A stretch of 64,000 nucleotides of DNA. Origin: Kangiella geojedonensis (GTDB lineage Bacteria; Pseudomonadota; Gammaproteobacteria; Enterobacterales; Kangiellaceae). Below, one piece after another: positions 17,442 to 31,132 of the stretch. The notes beneath the pieces are model-generated. The model worked only from the letters and a program-made list of their open reading frames with translations, was not told the origin of the DNA and searched no databases. The position numbers and the translations under genes are program-made. The stretch's first letter is position 1. Every line of letters begins with the position of its first letter. The stretch is taken from contig NZ_CP010975.1 of NCBI RefSeq assembly GCF_000981765.1, positions 744,001-808,000 of the forward strand, in the 5' to 3' direction.

Positions 17442-19604
17442 TTAATAAGTCGTTGTCCAGTTTACTGTGTAAGTACGACCACGTCCTTGGAAGTTAAACA
17501 AGTACTCAGGACCGTAAGCTGGTGAGTAGAAGGCTGTGGCGCGTTGCCCCCAAACGGTTGAATATTGTTTATCCAGTAAGTTAGTAATACCAAAGCTGAA
17601 CTTGCCCGCTGAGGTTTCTGCGCTTAGGGCTAAGTCCAAAGTCGTGTAACCATCGATTTCACGGTCTGAAGCATCTTCGGCATCAAATGCATGGTTTGCT
17701 TGTAAACGAGCCGTATAATAGTAGTTAGTCCAGCCTAAGAAAGCGGTAGCAGACGATAGTGAGGCATAACGTACATCACGTTTTAACCAGTCGCCACTAT
17801 CATCTTCTTCCTCTGAGCGAACCCAGTGAACCGTTGCACCTGTCTCGAAGCCTTTATCAAAGAACTTGGTGAGAGCACCTTCAAAACCATAATCGCGAGT
17901 TTTATTGTCAACCACAACGACATTTAAATTGCTGTCGTTACTCACTGCTTTGTCAGACCATGAGTAGTAAATTGAACTTTGCGCCTGCCAGCTGTCGCCA
18001 GAGAAGCGCCATCCAAACTCGGCTTGATCGGTTTCTACAGCGCTTAACGGATTGTCATTCACGTTCACATCAGGGCTTTTGCCGTAGTATTTTGCAGGGT
18101 CAGGTAGTTCAAAGCCTTGGCTGAAGCGAAACCAGCTTTGATGGCTCCCAGCGTTATACATGATGCTGGCGTTGAATAAACTGGCGTCATAATCATTGCT
18201 TCCGCCTGGGATTAATACGCTATCTCGCTGGCCAACAGGATCATAGCTGAATTTGTCGAAGTCCTGAACGGTGACGTCCATGTTCTGTTGGCGTAAGCCT
18301 GCCGCCAACTTCCAGTAGTCATTAAGAGCCCAGTCGGCTTGGATAAAAGCTGACAAGCCTTCGACTTCATAGCTTGGGTAGCGAGGTTCAGTACGTGATT
18401 CATTTTGAACTAAACCACCTGTTGCATCGGTCGTCGCTTGATCAAAGAACATTTGATCCGCATCAAATTTTTCATGATCGAAGTCCAAGCCATAAGTGAT
18501 ATGCGTAGAGTTACTAATATGAGTATCAAATAAGGCTTTCATGCCTGAAAGCTGCGTGTTTTGTTTTGAAGTGCCGAACTCAATGGCGTAACGACCTTCT
18601 GATGGCAGAATACGTGGGCGAGGGAAGGCGCTAAAGCTTGATTCTTCATTGCGGTGGAATGCTTGCAAGTAGAAATCTTGTCCTAACAAGTCGCCGTGGT
18701 GATATTGTAGGTTTAGCATTTCGCGATCCGTTGCTGGTGAGCGGTCGGAGCGGAAGCCATCACGAATTTCTGCGTCGGCTAAGCTACCGACTGGTACTGC
18801 ATCAATGTTAGGGAAATAAAGACCGCGGTCACCCGTGTAGTTTGAACGGTAGATTTGTGCGCCTAGTTCTAATGACTGCTCATCGGACAATTTAATATCA
18901 ACGCTACCTAAAATATCGACGGTGCGGTTATCTTGTAAGTCCGTTTGTGTGATGTCAGGGAATATTTCATCGCCGTTGCCATCATAAAATCGACCGTTTT
19001 CCTCATAAGCTAAGCCCAAGTAGGCCTTAACGTCTTCGTTACCATCGCTGATTGAATGCTTGATTCGTTTGCTCAAGTCATCACTACCGTTGAAGCTGCT
19101 TGAAGCGCCAAGCTGAGTCGTCATGACCACGCCATCGCTGGAGCCTTTCTTGGTGATGATATTAATAATACCGCCAGTTGCGCCGCCACCGTAGAGGCTG
19201 CTGGCGCCAGAAATGACTTCGATACGCTCAACGTTAAAGGGATCGATAGAGTCGAACTGACGTGAGAGTCCACGAGAGTTATTCAGAGAAATGCCGTCGA
19301 TTAAGACTTGAACACTACGGCCTCGAAGGTTTTGACCATAGTTAGTACGGCCCTGAGGCGCTAAGTCTAAGCCGGGTACTAATTTACCCAGCATCGTTTT
19401 CAAATCAGCACCTGTTTCTAATTGCTGCTCGATACCTGCGCGATCGATAACCCAGACTGAACCGGGAATGTCGCTGATCTTAGTCGGTGTTCTAGAACCG
19501 ACGACGACGATGGTGTCGTCTGCTGTTGTGGTTTGGTTTGCTTGCAAGCCTACGGAAACGCTCAGCGCTACAGCCGCAAGGCTGAATCCTAAACGGTTGT
19601 TCAT
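17442..19604 (-). CDS. iutA: IutA-type TonB-dependent ferric aerobactin receptor
   Basis: 720 residues with a signal peptide and a TonB-box-like DDTIVVVGSR. The plug domain contains LVPGLDLAPQGRTNYGQNLRGR, LIDGISLNNSR and ERIEVISGASSLYGGGATGGIINIITKKG. The barrel carries QMFFDQATTDATGGL, FSQGFELPDPAKYYG and STVWGQRATAFYSPAYGPEY, all close to my recollection of E. coli IutA. It would move ferric aerobactin across the outer membrane using TonB. The gene is 18 kb from iucABCD instead of directly downstream of iucD. A Fur-like box and a promoter lie upstream. The C-terminal residue is Tyr, an aromatic end usual for barrels. Confidence 0.88.
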   Translation of the reverse strand: MNNRLGFSLAAVALSVSVGLQANQTTTADDTIVVVGSRTPTKISDIPGSVWVIDRAGIEQQLETGADLKTMLGKLVPGLDLAPQGRTNYGQNLRGRSVQVLIDGISLNNSRGLSRQFDSIDPFNVERIEVISGASSLYGGGATGGIINIITKKGSSDGVVMTTQLGASSSFNGSDDLSKRIKHSISDGNEDVKAYLGLAYEENGRFYDGNGDEIFPDITQTDLQDNRTVDILGSVDIKLSDEQSLELGAQIYRSNYTGDRGLYFPNIDAVPVGSLADAEIRDGFRSDRSPATDREMLNLQYHHGDLLGQDFYLQAFHRNEESSFSAFPRPRILPSEGRYAIEFGTSKQNTQLSGMKALFDTHISNSTHITYGLDFDHEKFDADQMFFDQATTDATGGLVQNESRTEPRYPSYEVEGLSAFIQADWALNDYWKLAAGLRQQNMDVTVQDFDKFSYDPVGQRDSVLIPGGSNDYDASLFNASIMYNAGSHQSWFRFSQGFELPDPAKYYGKSPDVNVNDNPLSAVETDQAEFGWRFSGDSWQAQSSIYYSWSDKAVSNDSNLNVVVVDNKTRDYGFEGALTKFFDKGFETGATVHWVRSEEEDDSGDWLKRDVRYASLSSATAFLGWTNYYYTARLQANHAFDAEDASDREIDGYTTLDLALSAETSAGKFSFGITNLLDKQYSTVWGQRATAFYSPAYGPEYLFNFQGRGRTYTVNWTTTY

Positions 19605-19648
19605 TGTTCATTACCCTATTGTTTTTAATGACTTCGAATAGGGGGCAC

Positions 19649-19677
19649 ATTCTACTCTTGATATAGCTGCATGTAAA
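19649..19677 (-). promoter_or_regulatory. Promoter of iutA
   Basis: Minus-strand TTTACA (19672-19677), 17 bp, TAGAAT (19649-19654), directly adjacent to the Fur-like box. Confidence 0.6.
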
Positions 19678-19678
19678 T

Positions 19679-19697
19679 AATAATGATTCGCATTACC
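19679..19697. promoter_or_regulatory. Fur box of iutA
   Basis: AATAATGATTCGCATTACC matches 14 of 19 positions of the Fur consensus GATAATGATAATCATTATC. It lies just upstream of the iutA -35 element. Confidence 0.75.
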
Positions 19698-19800
19698 GTT
19701 AATTTTTAATGGGTGGTGCAACCACAAGGTTTTTAAGCAAAAACAAGGATATATAATATAAAAATTAGTGTGCTATAGTTTGCTAAACACAGGAGGTTGA

Positions 19801-21144
19801 ATGACACAGCACGATCAGAACAAGAAAACTGTCACTACTGAACAGCTTCAATGGCTGAAGCGCGAATCAAATGATTGGCAAGAGCAGGGCTTAATCTCAT
19901 CCGAGTCGCAAGCTTCTATCCTTAGTCTCTATGCCAGCCAAGAGGACGCTGATGCAAGACGTCTGGCGCTCAGTAATATCCTATTAATTTCTTTGGGTGC
20001 CTTACTTATTGGTGGCGGCATCATTCTGTTATTGGCGCATAACTGGGAAGACTTCGGGACAGGTTTGCGAACCTTTTTGTCATTCTTGCCACTGGTGCTT
20101 GCCCAAGGCTTGTGTTGGTACGGAGTTCAGTATAAGCCAACCTCGTTGGCTTTGCGGGAATCTGGTGCCGTGCTGTTATTGTTTGCAGTCGCTGCGAGCA
20201 TTGCGCTGATTAGCCAAACCTACCATATCCATGGGGATCTGGAGAGCTTCTTGGTGGTTTGGTTGCTGCTAAGTTTGCCGATTATTTATTTATTGCGATC
20301 AGCCACGACCTTGATGCTCATTAGTGGCATTATTTTATGGCTTTGCTGTTTAGAGCGTGAACCTTACTGGTTGTTCTATATTGCGTTGGCGCCATACCTT
20401 TATAAGTTATATCAACAGCAAAGTAGGCTATTGTTACATTGGTCATTGTGGTTTGCCTTAATCGGGCTCACCATTTCTGTGGTTTACGGCAGCAGTTATT
20501 ACATGTCGCCACTCGACCATTGGGGGATTTATATAACACTCGCCTTGGGTTGTGCATTTTACGCGCTAGGTAATTGGTGGTTCGGTTTAGAAAACACAAA
20601 GTTCTGGACCAATGCTCCTGCGAGCATGGGTATTCTAATTATTGGCTTCATCAGTTTAATGTTTACTTGGTATGGTCGCACCTTGCCGTCGAACTTGTGG
20701 CAGGCGGAATCCTCAATGCGTTTCAACGAGTACGCCATTCTAGCGTTGTTCACGCTATCGATTCTGTTTACGGCATTATTTATGGCAAGAAACAGAAAGG
20801 CACTGTCAGTATCAAACTGGGTGGCATTGTCGAGTTTTGCCTTTGTGTTACTCGGAATAACCGGCTTCTTTATCCACCAAAATCAAAATGTCTTTGTCAT
20901 CGCGTCGAATCTGTATATTTTGATTGGTTCAGTACTTCTAATGTTCCAAGGCATTAATCGAAATCGATTGATGTTACTGAATGGCGGTTTAATTTGGTTC
21001 AGTTTATTAGTGCTATTTAGGTTCTTCGATAGCGACATTCCGTTTGTGTTTAAAGGCGTCATATTTATTGTTATAGGCAGCGCCTTTATCGGAACCAATA
21101 TTTGGTTTAAAAAGAAGCAAGACGCCAAGGGGAGCCAAGTATGA
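19801..21144 (+). CDS. DUF2157 multi-pass membrane protein
   Basis: 447 residues. A soluble N-terminal 60-residue segment (QLQWLKRESNDWQEQGLISSESQ) is typical of DUF2157. About 10-12 membrane helices follow, starting with NILLISLGALLIGGGIILLLAHNWEDFG. The function is unknown. ACAGGAGGTTGA before the ATG is a very strong ribosome site. The stop codon overlaps the next start as ATGA, so the two proteins are probably made together. Confidence 0.85.
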   Translation: MTQHDQNKKTVTTEQLQWLKRESNDWQEQGLISSESQASILSLYASQEDADARRLALSNILLISLGALLIGGGIILLLAHNWEDFGTGLRTFLSFLPLVLAQGLCWYGVQYKPTSLALRESGAVLLLFAVAASIALISQTYHIHGDLESFLVVWLLLSLPIIYLLRSATTLMLISGIILWLCCLEREPYWLFYIALAPYLYKLYQQQSRLLLHWSLWFALIGLTISVVYGSSYYMSPLDHWGIYITLALGCAFYALGNWWFGLENTKFWTNAPASMGILIIGFISLMFTWYGRTLPSNLWQAESSMRFNEYAILALFTLSILFTALFMARNRKALSVSNWVALSSFAFVLLGITGFFIHQNQNVFVIASNLYILIGSVLLMFQGINRNRLMLLNGGLIWFSLLVLFRFFDSDIPFVFKGVIFIVIGSAFIGTNIWFKKKQDAKGSQV

Positions 21145-21704
21145 AGCATCTAAAAGTATTACTACTGACACTATTTGCCGTGCAGCTGTCGGTTCCTGGT
21201 TATATGATTTTTGAGCAGAATCAAATTCTAAGCCATGGCACGGTATATAAATTTAAAACTCAACCGATAGACCCTTACGATCCTTTTCGTGGCCGCTATG
21301 TCACTCTGACATACAATGTCGACGCTAACCCGATTCCGACCAAAGAGGTGTTTCAACGCGGTGACTGGGCCTACGCATTGCTGTCGGAGGATGAAGATGG
21401 CTACGCAACCTTTACGCAACTAGTTTCCGAAGAACCTGAAAGTGGGCAAGAGTACATTGAAGTTGAAGTCAGTTGGGGTGGCACGGATAGAGGCCATTAC
21501 ATCGACTTACCCTTTGACCGTTATTACGCCTCCGAAGAAACGGCTCCAAATATTGAACGTGCCGTATGGCGTCGAGAACAAGTTGAGGATGTTTATGCGG
21601 AAATTAGCGTGCTAGAGGGTAAAGCTACGCTAAAGGAGTTGTATGTTGAAGGGTTGCCAGTTCGAGAGTATTTAGAACGCAAAGCTTCTCAACCGGAACA
21701 ATAA
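21141..21704 (+). CDS. GDYXXLXY-domain protein
   Basis: 187 residues with a signal anchor (VLLLTLFAVQLSVPGYMIF). The family motif appears as FRGRYVTLTY, the GDYXXLXY signature with Arg at the second position. The rest is a beta-rich extracytoplasmic domain. GDYXXLXY proteins are often encoded directly after DUF2157 membrane proteins, as here, and probably act together; the process is unknown. Translation is coupled by the 4-bp overlap. Confidence 0.85.
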   Translation: MKHLKVLLLTLFAVQLSVPGYMIFEQNQILSHGTVYKFKTQPIDPYDPFRGRYVTLTYNVDANPIPTKEVFQRGDWAYALLSEDEDGYATFTQLVSEEPESGQEYIEVEVSWGGTDRGHYIDLPFDRYYASEETAPNIERAVWRREQVEDVYAEISVLEGKATLKELYVEGLPVREYLERKASQPEQ

Positions 21705-21723
21705 TCTCGTCAAAAGCATCAAA

Positions 21724-21742
21724 GCAGTGGCGGTGCCACTGC
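21724..21742. terminator. Hairpin between convergent genes
   Basis: GCAGTGGC (21724-21731) pairs with GCCACTGC (21735-21742) around GGT. There is no clear T-run on either side, so termination would be weak or assisted. Confidence 0.5.
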
Positions 21743-21762
21743 CTTGATGATACCTAAAGACA

Positions 21763-25829
<4,067 letters not shown>

Positions 25830-25838
25830 GAGGTGTTC

Positions 25839-27140
25839 CTATGAATTCTTTTTGAATAAGGTCAGTGGTTCAGCCGTCAGTTGCTCTATGGCAACGCCAT
25901 ACATTAGGGCGGAACTAGCAGCATCGATAAGTTTACGTTTAGCTGAGATTAACTCTTGCCGCGCCGCAACATACTCAAAGTAGCTGTAACGACCTCGTTG
26001 ATAGGCTTTCTGAGTTTCTTTAAGGGCTAATGCTAACGTTGGAATAATGTCTTGCTGTAAGCGCTCAACAACATGAACAGATTGTTTTCTTTGCTGATAG
26101 GCATTAAATAATTGGTCATGCATGCGAAGCAAAGCGGTTTTCTTACTGACAAAGACTTCGTTTTTAGCAGCTAGTGCACTTTGTAGTTTGCCTTGATTTC
26201 TCGACTCGGAAAATAAGTCCATACTGAAGCCTGCTTTAAAACCCATGTCTCCGCTTGCTTGGCTTCGAGTAAGGCCTACTGACCAATTGATATTGCTCTG
26301 GTTGCTGGTGCTAGTGAGATCAACCTCTGATTGCTTTAAGCGTTCCAGAGCCGAAAACTGCTTAATCGAAGGGTTGTTTTGTACTTTTTGATAAAGCTCT
26401 TCAAAGCTTAAAGCATTACCAAAGCGATATAAGCTCCCCGATGCCGAGTAGGTTTTTGAGATTTTTTCACTCCACATGGATTGAAGGCTTGCCGAATATA
26501 CCTTAAGGTTTGACGCTTCTTTGTGCAGTGTTAATTCAGCTTGGGCGAGTGATGCCTTTGCTCTTTTAACTTCAGCTTTCATGGTCGCGCCAAGATTAGC
26601 CCGGCGTTGTGCGACTCTTAAAGTTTCTTTGGCGAGTTGTAGCGATTCTTCGGCAAGCTTTACGCGTTCTTGTGCCGCTAGAAGGTTTACATAACGACGC
26701 GTGGTTTCAGAAAGCAGTTCCAGCGCTTGTAACTCTTTTTTGGTTTCGACAACAGTTCTTTTGGATTTAATCACGCCCAAACGTGCATCCACCTTACCGC
26801 CAAGCTCAATGGCTGAAGATAAGGACACCGTTAATTCAGCGCTATCGACGCCTGAAAACTCGCCATTGCCAGCAACATTTTCTAACTCAGCACCGATTTG
26901 ATAGGCAGGTTTCTGAGCGGCAGTGAGCCGTTCGCCATCTAATACTTTTTGGCGAAATTGAAAGACATTAAGGCTAGGGTTTTGCTCTAAAGTCAGCTCT
27001 AACGCTTGTTGTAACGTTAAAGGTTCTTTGCTCTCTGTAATGCTCTGACCGTAAGCAGGACTTGCTACTACTAACCAGAACGAAACTAAAATACTGGCGA
27101 ACAACGCCAATCGACGCTCGCCGTATACAATAAGACTCAT
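25839..27140 (-). CDS. CzcC-type TolC-family outer-membrane factor
   Basis: 433 residues with a signal peptide (ASILVSFWLVVASPAYG) and long alpha-helical repeats with the TolC/OEP pattern (LTLQQALELTLEQNPSLNVF; RYSYFEYVAARQELISAKRKLIDAASSALMY). It would form the outer-membrane exit duct of the tripartite pump. GGGAGAAATCC precedes the ATG. It is the first of the three pump genes and lies 81 bp after the Cys/His-rich peptide gene. Confidence 0.9.
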   Translation of the reverse strand: MSLIVYGERRLALFASILVSFWLVVASPAYGQSITESKEPLTLQQALELTLEQNPSLNVFQFRQKVLDGERLTAAQKPAYQIGAELENVAGNGEFSGVDSAELTVSLSSAIELGGKVDARLGVIKSKRTVVETKKELQALELLSETTRRYVNLLAAQERVKLAEESLQLAKETLRVAQRRANLGATMKAEVKRAKASLAQAELTLHKEASNLKVYSASLQSMWSEKISKTYSASGSLYRFGNALSFEELYQKVQNNPSIKQFSALERLKQSEVDLTSTSNQSNINWSVGLTRSQASGDMGFKAGFSMDLFSESRNQGKLQSALAAKNEVFVSKKTALLRMHDQLFNAYQQRKQSVHVVERLQQDIIPTLALALKETQKAYQRGRYSYFEYVAARQELISAKRKLIDAASSALMYGVAIEQLTAEPLTLFKKNS

Positions 27141-27221
27141 GGATTTCTCCCACGTTTAATACATCACCATACCGACTCGAAGGTTCGAACCGATATGAAC
27201 TACTTTATTTCAACGTAAGGA

Positions 27222-27584
27222 TTAAACTCTGGGAGGGCGGTAAGGTTGGCTTAATATACCAATTTGAGCAGAGTTGACGCTGCCTCTGGGGGTAGAGTTA
27301 TAGCTTAGGGATTGTGCGCTAGGAAAGCTTTCACGAATCAGGATGTGAGTATGACAGCTGTGGCAATGACAACAGTGGTGGCAATCAAAAGCATTTGTTA
27401 CGTCATTGCTACTGGAAGAATTGCTACTAGAAATCTGGCTAGTTTTTTCAACAGCATCTTGGTGTTGATGTTTGGTTTCCAGAGATTCTTCTTGTGACTG
27501 ATGAGAGTGATACACGTCAGCCATTGCTGCGTATGCCTGCACAGACACAATAATAGCTAAAATGTAACTGACCCAACGCAACAT
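27222..27584 (-). CDS. Cys/His-rich exported peptide upstream of the RND operon
   Basis: 120 residues from the ATG at 27584. A signal peptide (WVSYILAIIVSVQAYA) is followed by HSHQSQEE and KHQHQD. A dense DCHHCCHCHSCHTH cluster lies at about residues 67-80, with five Cys and six His in fourteen residues. I do not recognise the family. A periplasmic metal-binding or sensing role is likely, comparable in position to CzcI/CnrX-type helpers but without visible homology. A TTG-started longer frame to 27602 is unlikely because a promoter and Fur-like box lie there. It probably heads the efflux operon. Confidence 0.75.
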   Translation of the reverse strand: MLRWVSYILAIIVSVQAYAAMADVYHSHQSQEESLETKHQHQDAVEKTSQISSSNSSSSNDVTNAFDCHHCCHCHSCHTHILIRESFPSAQSLSYNSTPRGSVNSAQIGILSQPYRPPRV

Positions 27585-27611
27585 AAGCGCACCTTTACTC
27601 AATCAGTCTAA

Positions 27612-27640
27612 ATGATAATACTTATCAATTAAAAAGCCAA
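27612..27640 (-). promoter_or_regulatory. Promoter with overlapping Fur box for the Cys/His-rich peptide and RND operon
   Basis: Minus-strand TTGGCT (27635-27640), 17 bp, TATCAT (27612-27617). TGATAATACTTATCA (27613-27627) matches 14 of 15 positions of the 7-1-7 Fur motif TGATAATNATTATCA and covers the -10 region. Confidence 0.7.
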
Positions 27641-28027
27641 CAAGAGTAGCGTAAAGATCTGTAAGTACGCTGTAGTGCATCGTTTTTTGGTGCTTTTAAT
27701 TTATAAATCCAGTTAATAGGCTGAGCTTTTGTTGTATTTTGTTACATTTGCAAAAGTGTGACGCATGTCAAATAACTTGAAGTTATAGGTTGGATTAGAT
27801 AACCTAAAGTCGTATGCCAAATACAACTATAAATATAAAAAGTGGAAGCATTGCACGATTAGGGACACATACCACCATAGCCACCTCACAATACGTGAGG
27901 AGACTTCTCTTAAATTTTTATAATGGCAACATCATCTCATCTCAGCTTAAACCGCCTGATAAATTAGCCTTACTTCGTTCTTCGATGTGGTTTAAGTATC
28001 ACTGCTTAAATTGCTCACGGAGTTAAT
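27641..28027. other. Non-coding stretch with a CRP-like half-conserved site
   Basis: No convincing gene. TGTGACGCATGTCAAA (27757-27772) resembles a CRP site with one imperfect half. A short hairpin (TAGGTT/AACCTA) lies near 27790-27810. One 70-codon frame (27814-28026) lacks a ribosome site and any protein-like composition. Confidence 0.3.
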
Positions 28028-28336
28028 ATGATGAAGGCATTAGCGCTCTGTTTGGTTTTATACGTTTTATCCGCTCCAAGCTTTAGCGGTAGTGCTAATG
28101 TTAAAGTTACTATTAAAATCCCTCATACGGGACAGCAATCTCAAGCAGTTAGACTTTTCAATTATGAACTCGATCGTTTTCAAATTATAAGAAATCCGTT
28201 TAGCCTAACTCGTGAAGAGTGTTTGGCATACCTGCCCCCGAATCATGAAAAAGCTATCGAAATTTTAGATCTTCACATCGATAAAGGCAGAGAGCCGTAT
28301 CGAGCACTCAGGCTTACTTATATTGGTATGTCGTAA
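28028..28336 (+). CDS. Small exported protein of unknown function
   Basis: 102 residues with a signal peptide (ALALCLVLYVLSAPSFSGSA) and a short basic beta-rich domain. GGAG lies 5 bp before the first of two adjacent ATGs. I do not recognise the family, and there is no operon context. Confidence 0.6.
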   Translation: MMKALALCLVLYVLSAPSFSGSANVKVTIKIPHTGQQSQAVRLFNYELDRFQIIRNPFSLTREECLAYLPPNHEKAIEILDLHIDKGREPYRALRLTYIGMS

Positions 28337-28398
28337 GCTCATTGCTTTACTTAGCTTCTCACAGACTCGCAGTTATTTGAGTGCTCAATCCAGGGCTA

Positions 28399-29616
28399 TT
28401 AAGAAAGGTTAAAAGGATTATCAATGCTTTCACTGGGTTGCGTGAACCACTTAGGCCCCTCACTGGTCATGTAGAAGTGATCCTCCAAACGAATACCAAA
28501 TTCATTTGGAATCACCAGCATGGGTTCATTACTAAAGCACATTCCGATGTCTAATGGTGTTTTATCGTCACCGACAAGATAAGGCCATTCGTGAATATCG
28601 AGACCAATGCCGTGGCCTGTTCGATGTGGCAACCCTGGTAGTTGGTACTCAGGACCATAGCCTTGCTCTACTAAATAGGATCGTGCAGCTTGGTCGACCT
28701 TTTCGCATGGTGTGCCTAGTTGAGCCTGTTCGAATGCAGCTAATTGTGCATTTTTTTCGTGCTGCCATGCTTCTCGCTGTTCCTCAGTACTCTCACCATA
28801 CACATAGGTGCGCGTAATATCCGAAAGGTAGCCGTGAGCTTTACAGCCGGTATCAATTAGCACCATATCCCCAGACTTTAGGTATTGTTCATGCTTCACG
28901 CCGTGAGGATAAGACGTTGCTTCACCAAATAAAACAATACAGAAGTAGCTGCCACTGGCGCCGACTTTTCGGTGTGCTTGCTCAATGAATTCAACCACTT
29001 CAGTAGTACTAATTCCTTCACGCAAAATGCTGGCGGCGGCTTTATGGACTTCTAATGTCATGTCCATCGCTCTTTGGATCAGACCTATTTCGGCTTCTGA
29101 TTTTTGCATTCTACAAGCAGCCGTGATGGTTTTAGCGTTCACAAAATTAATGTGGGGTGCGGCTTGCTTGAATCCGTCCGCGATGAAAAAAGCGGTACTA
29201 TCATCAATACCAATGGTTGCATTATAGCCGTAGCCAAGCTTGTTGAGCACTTGTGCCGTAAGGGCGTAAGGACATTCATGCTCTAACCAGGTATGCATCG
29301 GCCCTTCAAGCATCATATAACCGTTGAGACTGCCTACTTCAAAGTCTGGTGCGATATATTGGATCTTGCCCGTGGCAGGTAAAATCGCACCAACAAGTCG
29401 CTCACTCGGATACCAGCGTAAGCCAGTAAAGTAGGTCAAGTTGGTGCCTGCGTTTAAATAGATAGCATCAACATTATGGCGACGCATCAGAAACTGAGCC
29501 TTATCGATACGCTTTTGATGTTCAGCGGCGCTGATAGGTTCAATGTCTTGCATCATATTGCTAAGCGCTGATAAAGCTTCTTGCGGTGTTTTACCACCAA
29601 TGCCACGTGTTGTCAT
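28399..29616 (-). CDS. M24-family Xaa-Pro peptidase (aminopeptidase P/prolidase-like)
   Basis: 405 residues with a creatinase-type N-terminal domain and a pita-bread catalytic domain. The dinuclear metal ligands are visible: Asp in LIDTGCKAHG and SDITRTYVYG, His in GHGIGLDIHEW, Glu in FSNEPMLVIP and GIRLEDHFYM. It would cleave peptides with Pro at the second position. It stands alone, after the nrdB terminator. Confidence 0.9.
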   Translation of the reverse strand: MTTRGIGGKTPQEALSALSNMMQDIEPISAAEHQKRIDKAQFLMRRHNVDAIYLNAGTNLTYFTGLRWYPSERLVGAILPATGKIQYIAPDFEVGSLNGYMMLEGPMHTWLEHECPYALTAQVLNKLGYGYNATIGIDDSTAFFIADGFKQAAPHINFVNAKTITAACRMQKSEAEIGLIQRAMDMTLEVHKAAASILREGISTTEVVEFIEQAHRKVGASGSYFCIVLFGEATSYPHGVKHEQYLKSGDMVLIDTGCKAHGYLSDITRTYVYGESTEEQREAWQHEKNAQLAAFEQAQLGTPCEKVDQAARSYLVEQGYGPEYQLPGLPHRTGHGIGLDIHEWPYLVGDDKTPLDIGMCFSNEPMLVIPNEFGIRLEDHFYMTSEGPKWFTQPSESIDNPFNLS

Positions 29617-29695
29617 AAGAAGTCCCAGTTAAAGGTTGTAACGTTGGAGTCTATTGTATGCAATTCAGTATCTGGTTCAACAAACATAATGCCCA

Positions 29696-29727
29696 CAAAA
29701 AAAGCCTGACAATTTCTTGTCAGGCTT
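29696..29727 (-). terminator. nrdB terminator
   Basis: AAGCCTGACAA pairs with TTGTCAGGCTT around a 4-nt loop. On the minus strand a T-run follows, about 60 bp after the nrdB stop. Confidence 0.92.
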
Positions 29728-29787
29728 CTGGATGAGAAGCTACTAGAGCTTCTCCGTTCCCCCAAATGGTACTTTGGTAAATTCAGG

Positions 29788-31050
29788 TTAGTCCCAAGAA
29801 AGGGCGCCACCTGTTTGATATTCAATAACGCGAGTTTCGAAGAAATTTTTCTCTTTCTTCAAGTCCATGATTTCGCTCATCCATGGGAATGGGTTTGATA
29901 CGTTAGAGAATTGTGCTGGAAGACCAAGCTGAGCAAGGCGACGGTTACAGATAAACTGCAAGTATTCTTCCATCATGTTGGCGTTCATGCCTAATACACC
30001 GCGTGGCATCGTGTCACGTGCATATTCGATTTCGAGCTGCGTACCTTCCAGAATCATTTGGATCACTTCTTGTTGGAACTCTTCAGTCCACAAGTGTGGG
30101 TTTTCCAATTTGATTTGGTTAATCACGTCTACACCGAAGTTTAGGTGCATAGATTCATCGCGCAGGATGTATTGGAACTGCTCAGCAACACCGGTCATTT
30201 TATTACGACGGCCCATCGATAGGATCTGTGTGAAGCCGCAGTAGAAGAAGACGCCTTCGGTGACGCAGTAGAAGCCGATTAAGTTACGTAGTAACTCTTG
30301 GTCTGACTCTGGCGTACCCGTGGTAAACGCTGGGTTTGAAATACCCTGAGTATGCTTGATACTCCATGCAGCTTTCTTGGCGATGCTTGGTACTTCGCGG
30401 TACATGTTGAAGACTTCTGCTTCGTCCATACCTAGCGATTCAATACAGTATTGATACGCGTGGGTGTGGATTGCTTCTTCAAACGCTTGGCGCAAGATGT
30501 ACTGACGACACTCTGGGTTAGTGATTAATCGGTAGATCGCTAAAACAAGGTTGTTAGCCACTAAAGAGTCAGCGGTAGAGAAGTAACCCAATGAGCGCAT
30601 CACGATACGACGCTCGTCATCGCTTAAGCCGTTTGGATCTTTCCACGTCGCCACGTCTTTCGTCATGTTAACTTCTTGTGGCATCCAGTGGTTTGAACAA
30701 CCATCTAGGTATTTTTGCCACGCCCAGTCGTACTTGAAAGGAACTAACTGGTTTAAGTCGGCACGACAGTTAATCATTTTTTTGTCGTCAACTTCAATAC
30801 GTTCAGCGCCCATCTCCAGCTCTTCTAAGCCAGGAGCGACGTCAAGACTTGCTAATGACTCTTGAGCTTTGGCTACATTATCTAAAGCTTCTGGTTCAAT
30901 ATATTCTTCGGTCGTCGGAGCCGCCGGCTTTGCTGCTTCTGTCGCTTGTGGAACAGGCTCAGGCTTTACCGCTGGTTCAGCTTTAGGCTGTTGCGGTGGT
31001 GTTTTTTGTTCCGCTTTTTCTTCTTTTTCGTAGTCGTCCCAGTTGAACAT
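29788..31050 (-). CDS. nrdB: Ribonucleoside-diphosphate reductase class Ia beta subunit NrdB
   Basis: 420 residues. The diiron/tyrosyl core is visible: [31 protein letters not shown] (Glu, His and the radical Tyr), EGVFFYCGF and [14 protein letters not shown]. The first 65 or so residues are a Pro/Ala/Glu/Lys-rich extension absent from E. coli NrdB. The C-terminal tail (GGALSWD) would bind NrdA. It makes dNTPs with NrdA, lies 82 bp after nrdA behind a hairpin, and has AGGTAGAG before its ATG. Confidence 0.95.
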   Translation of the reverse strand: MFNWDDYEKEEKAEQKTPPQQPKAEPAVKPEPVPQATEAAKPAAPTTEEYIEPEALDNVAKAQESLASLDVAPGLEELEMGAERIEVDDKKMINCRADLNQLVPFKYDWAWQKYLDGCSNHWMPQEVNMTKDVATWKDPNGLSDDERRIVMRSLGYFSTADSLVANNLVLAIYRLITNPECRQYILRQAFEEAIHTHAYQYCIESLGMDEAEVFNMYREVPSIAKKAAWSIKHTQGISNPAFTTGTPESDQELLRNLIGFYCVTEGVFFYCGFTQILSMGRRNKMTGVAEQFQYILRDESMHLNFGVDVINQIKLENPHLWTEEFQQEVIQMILEGTQLEIEYARDTMPRGVLGMNANMMEEYLQFICNRRLAQLGLPAQFSNVSNPFPWMSEIMDLKKEKNFFETRVIEYQTGGALSWD

Positions 31051-31101
31051 ATCTCTACCTCTATTAATTTTGCTGTGTTGCTAATTCGTTCTTAAGTGTC
31101 T

Positions 31102-31125
31102 AAAAGGGGAGCTAAAAAGCTCCCC
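31102..31125 (-). terminator. Hairpin between nrdA and nrdB
   Basis: GGGGAGCT (31106-31113) and AGCTCCCC (31118-31125) form a perfect stem with an AAAA loop, followed on the minus strand by TTTTA. It is a short-T-run terminator that may only partly stop read-through into nrdB. Confidence 0.65.
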
Positions 31126-31132
31126 GATAGTA

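Noticed and set aside
27757-27772. CRP-like site
   Set aside because: Second half is imperfect (TCAAA instead of TCACA) and no gene start is at the right distance. Kept only as a remark in the non-coding entry.
27814-28026. 70-codon frame before the small exported protein gene
   Set aside because: No ribosome site, and its composition is not protein-like. It ends directly at the start of a gene that has a ribosome site and a signal peptide.
29613-29825. 70-codon frame between nrdB and the M24 peptidase gene
   Set aside because: It overlaps the nrdB end and the terminator hairpin, so it is a chance frame.
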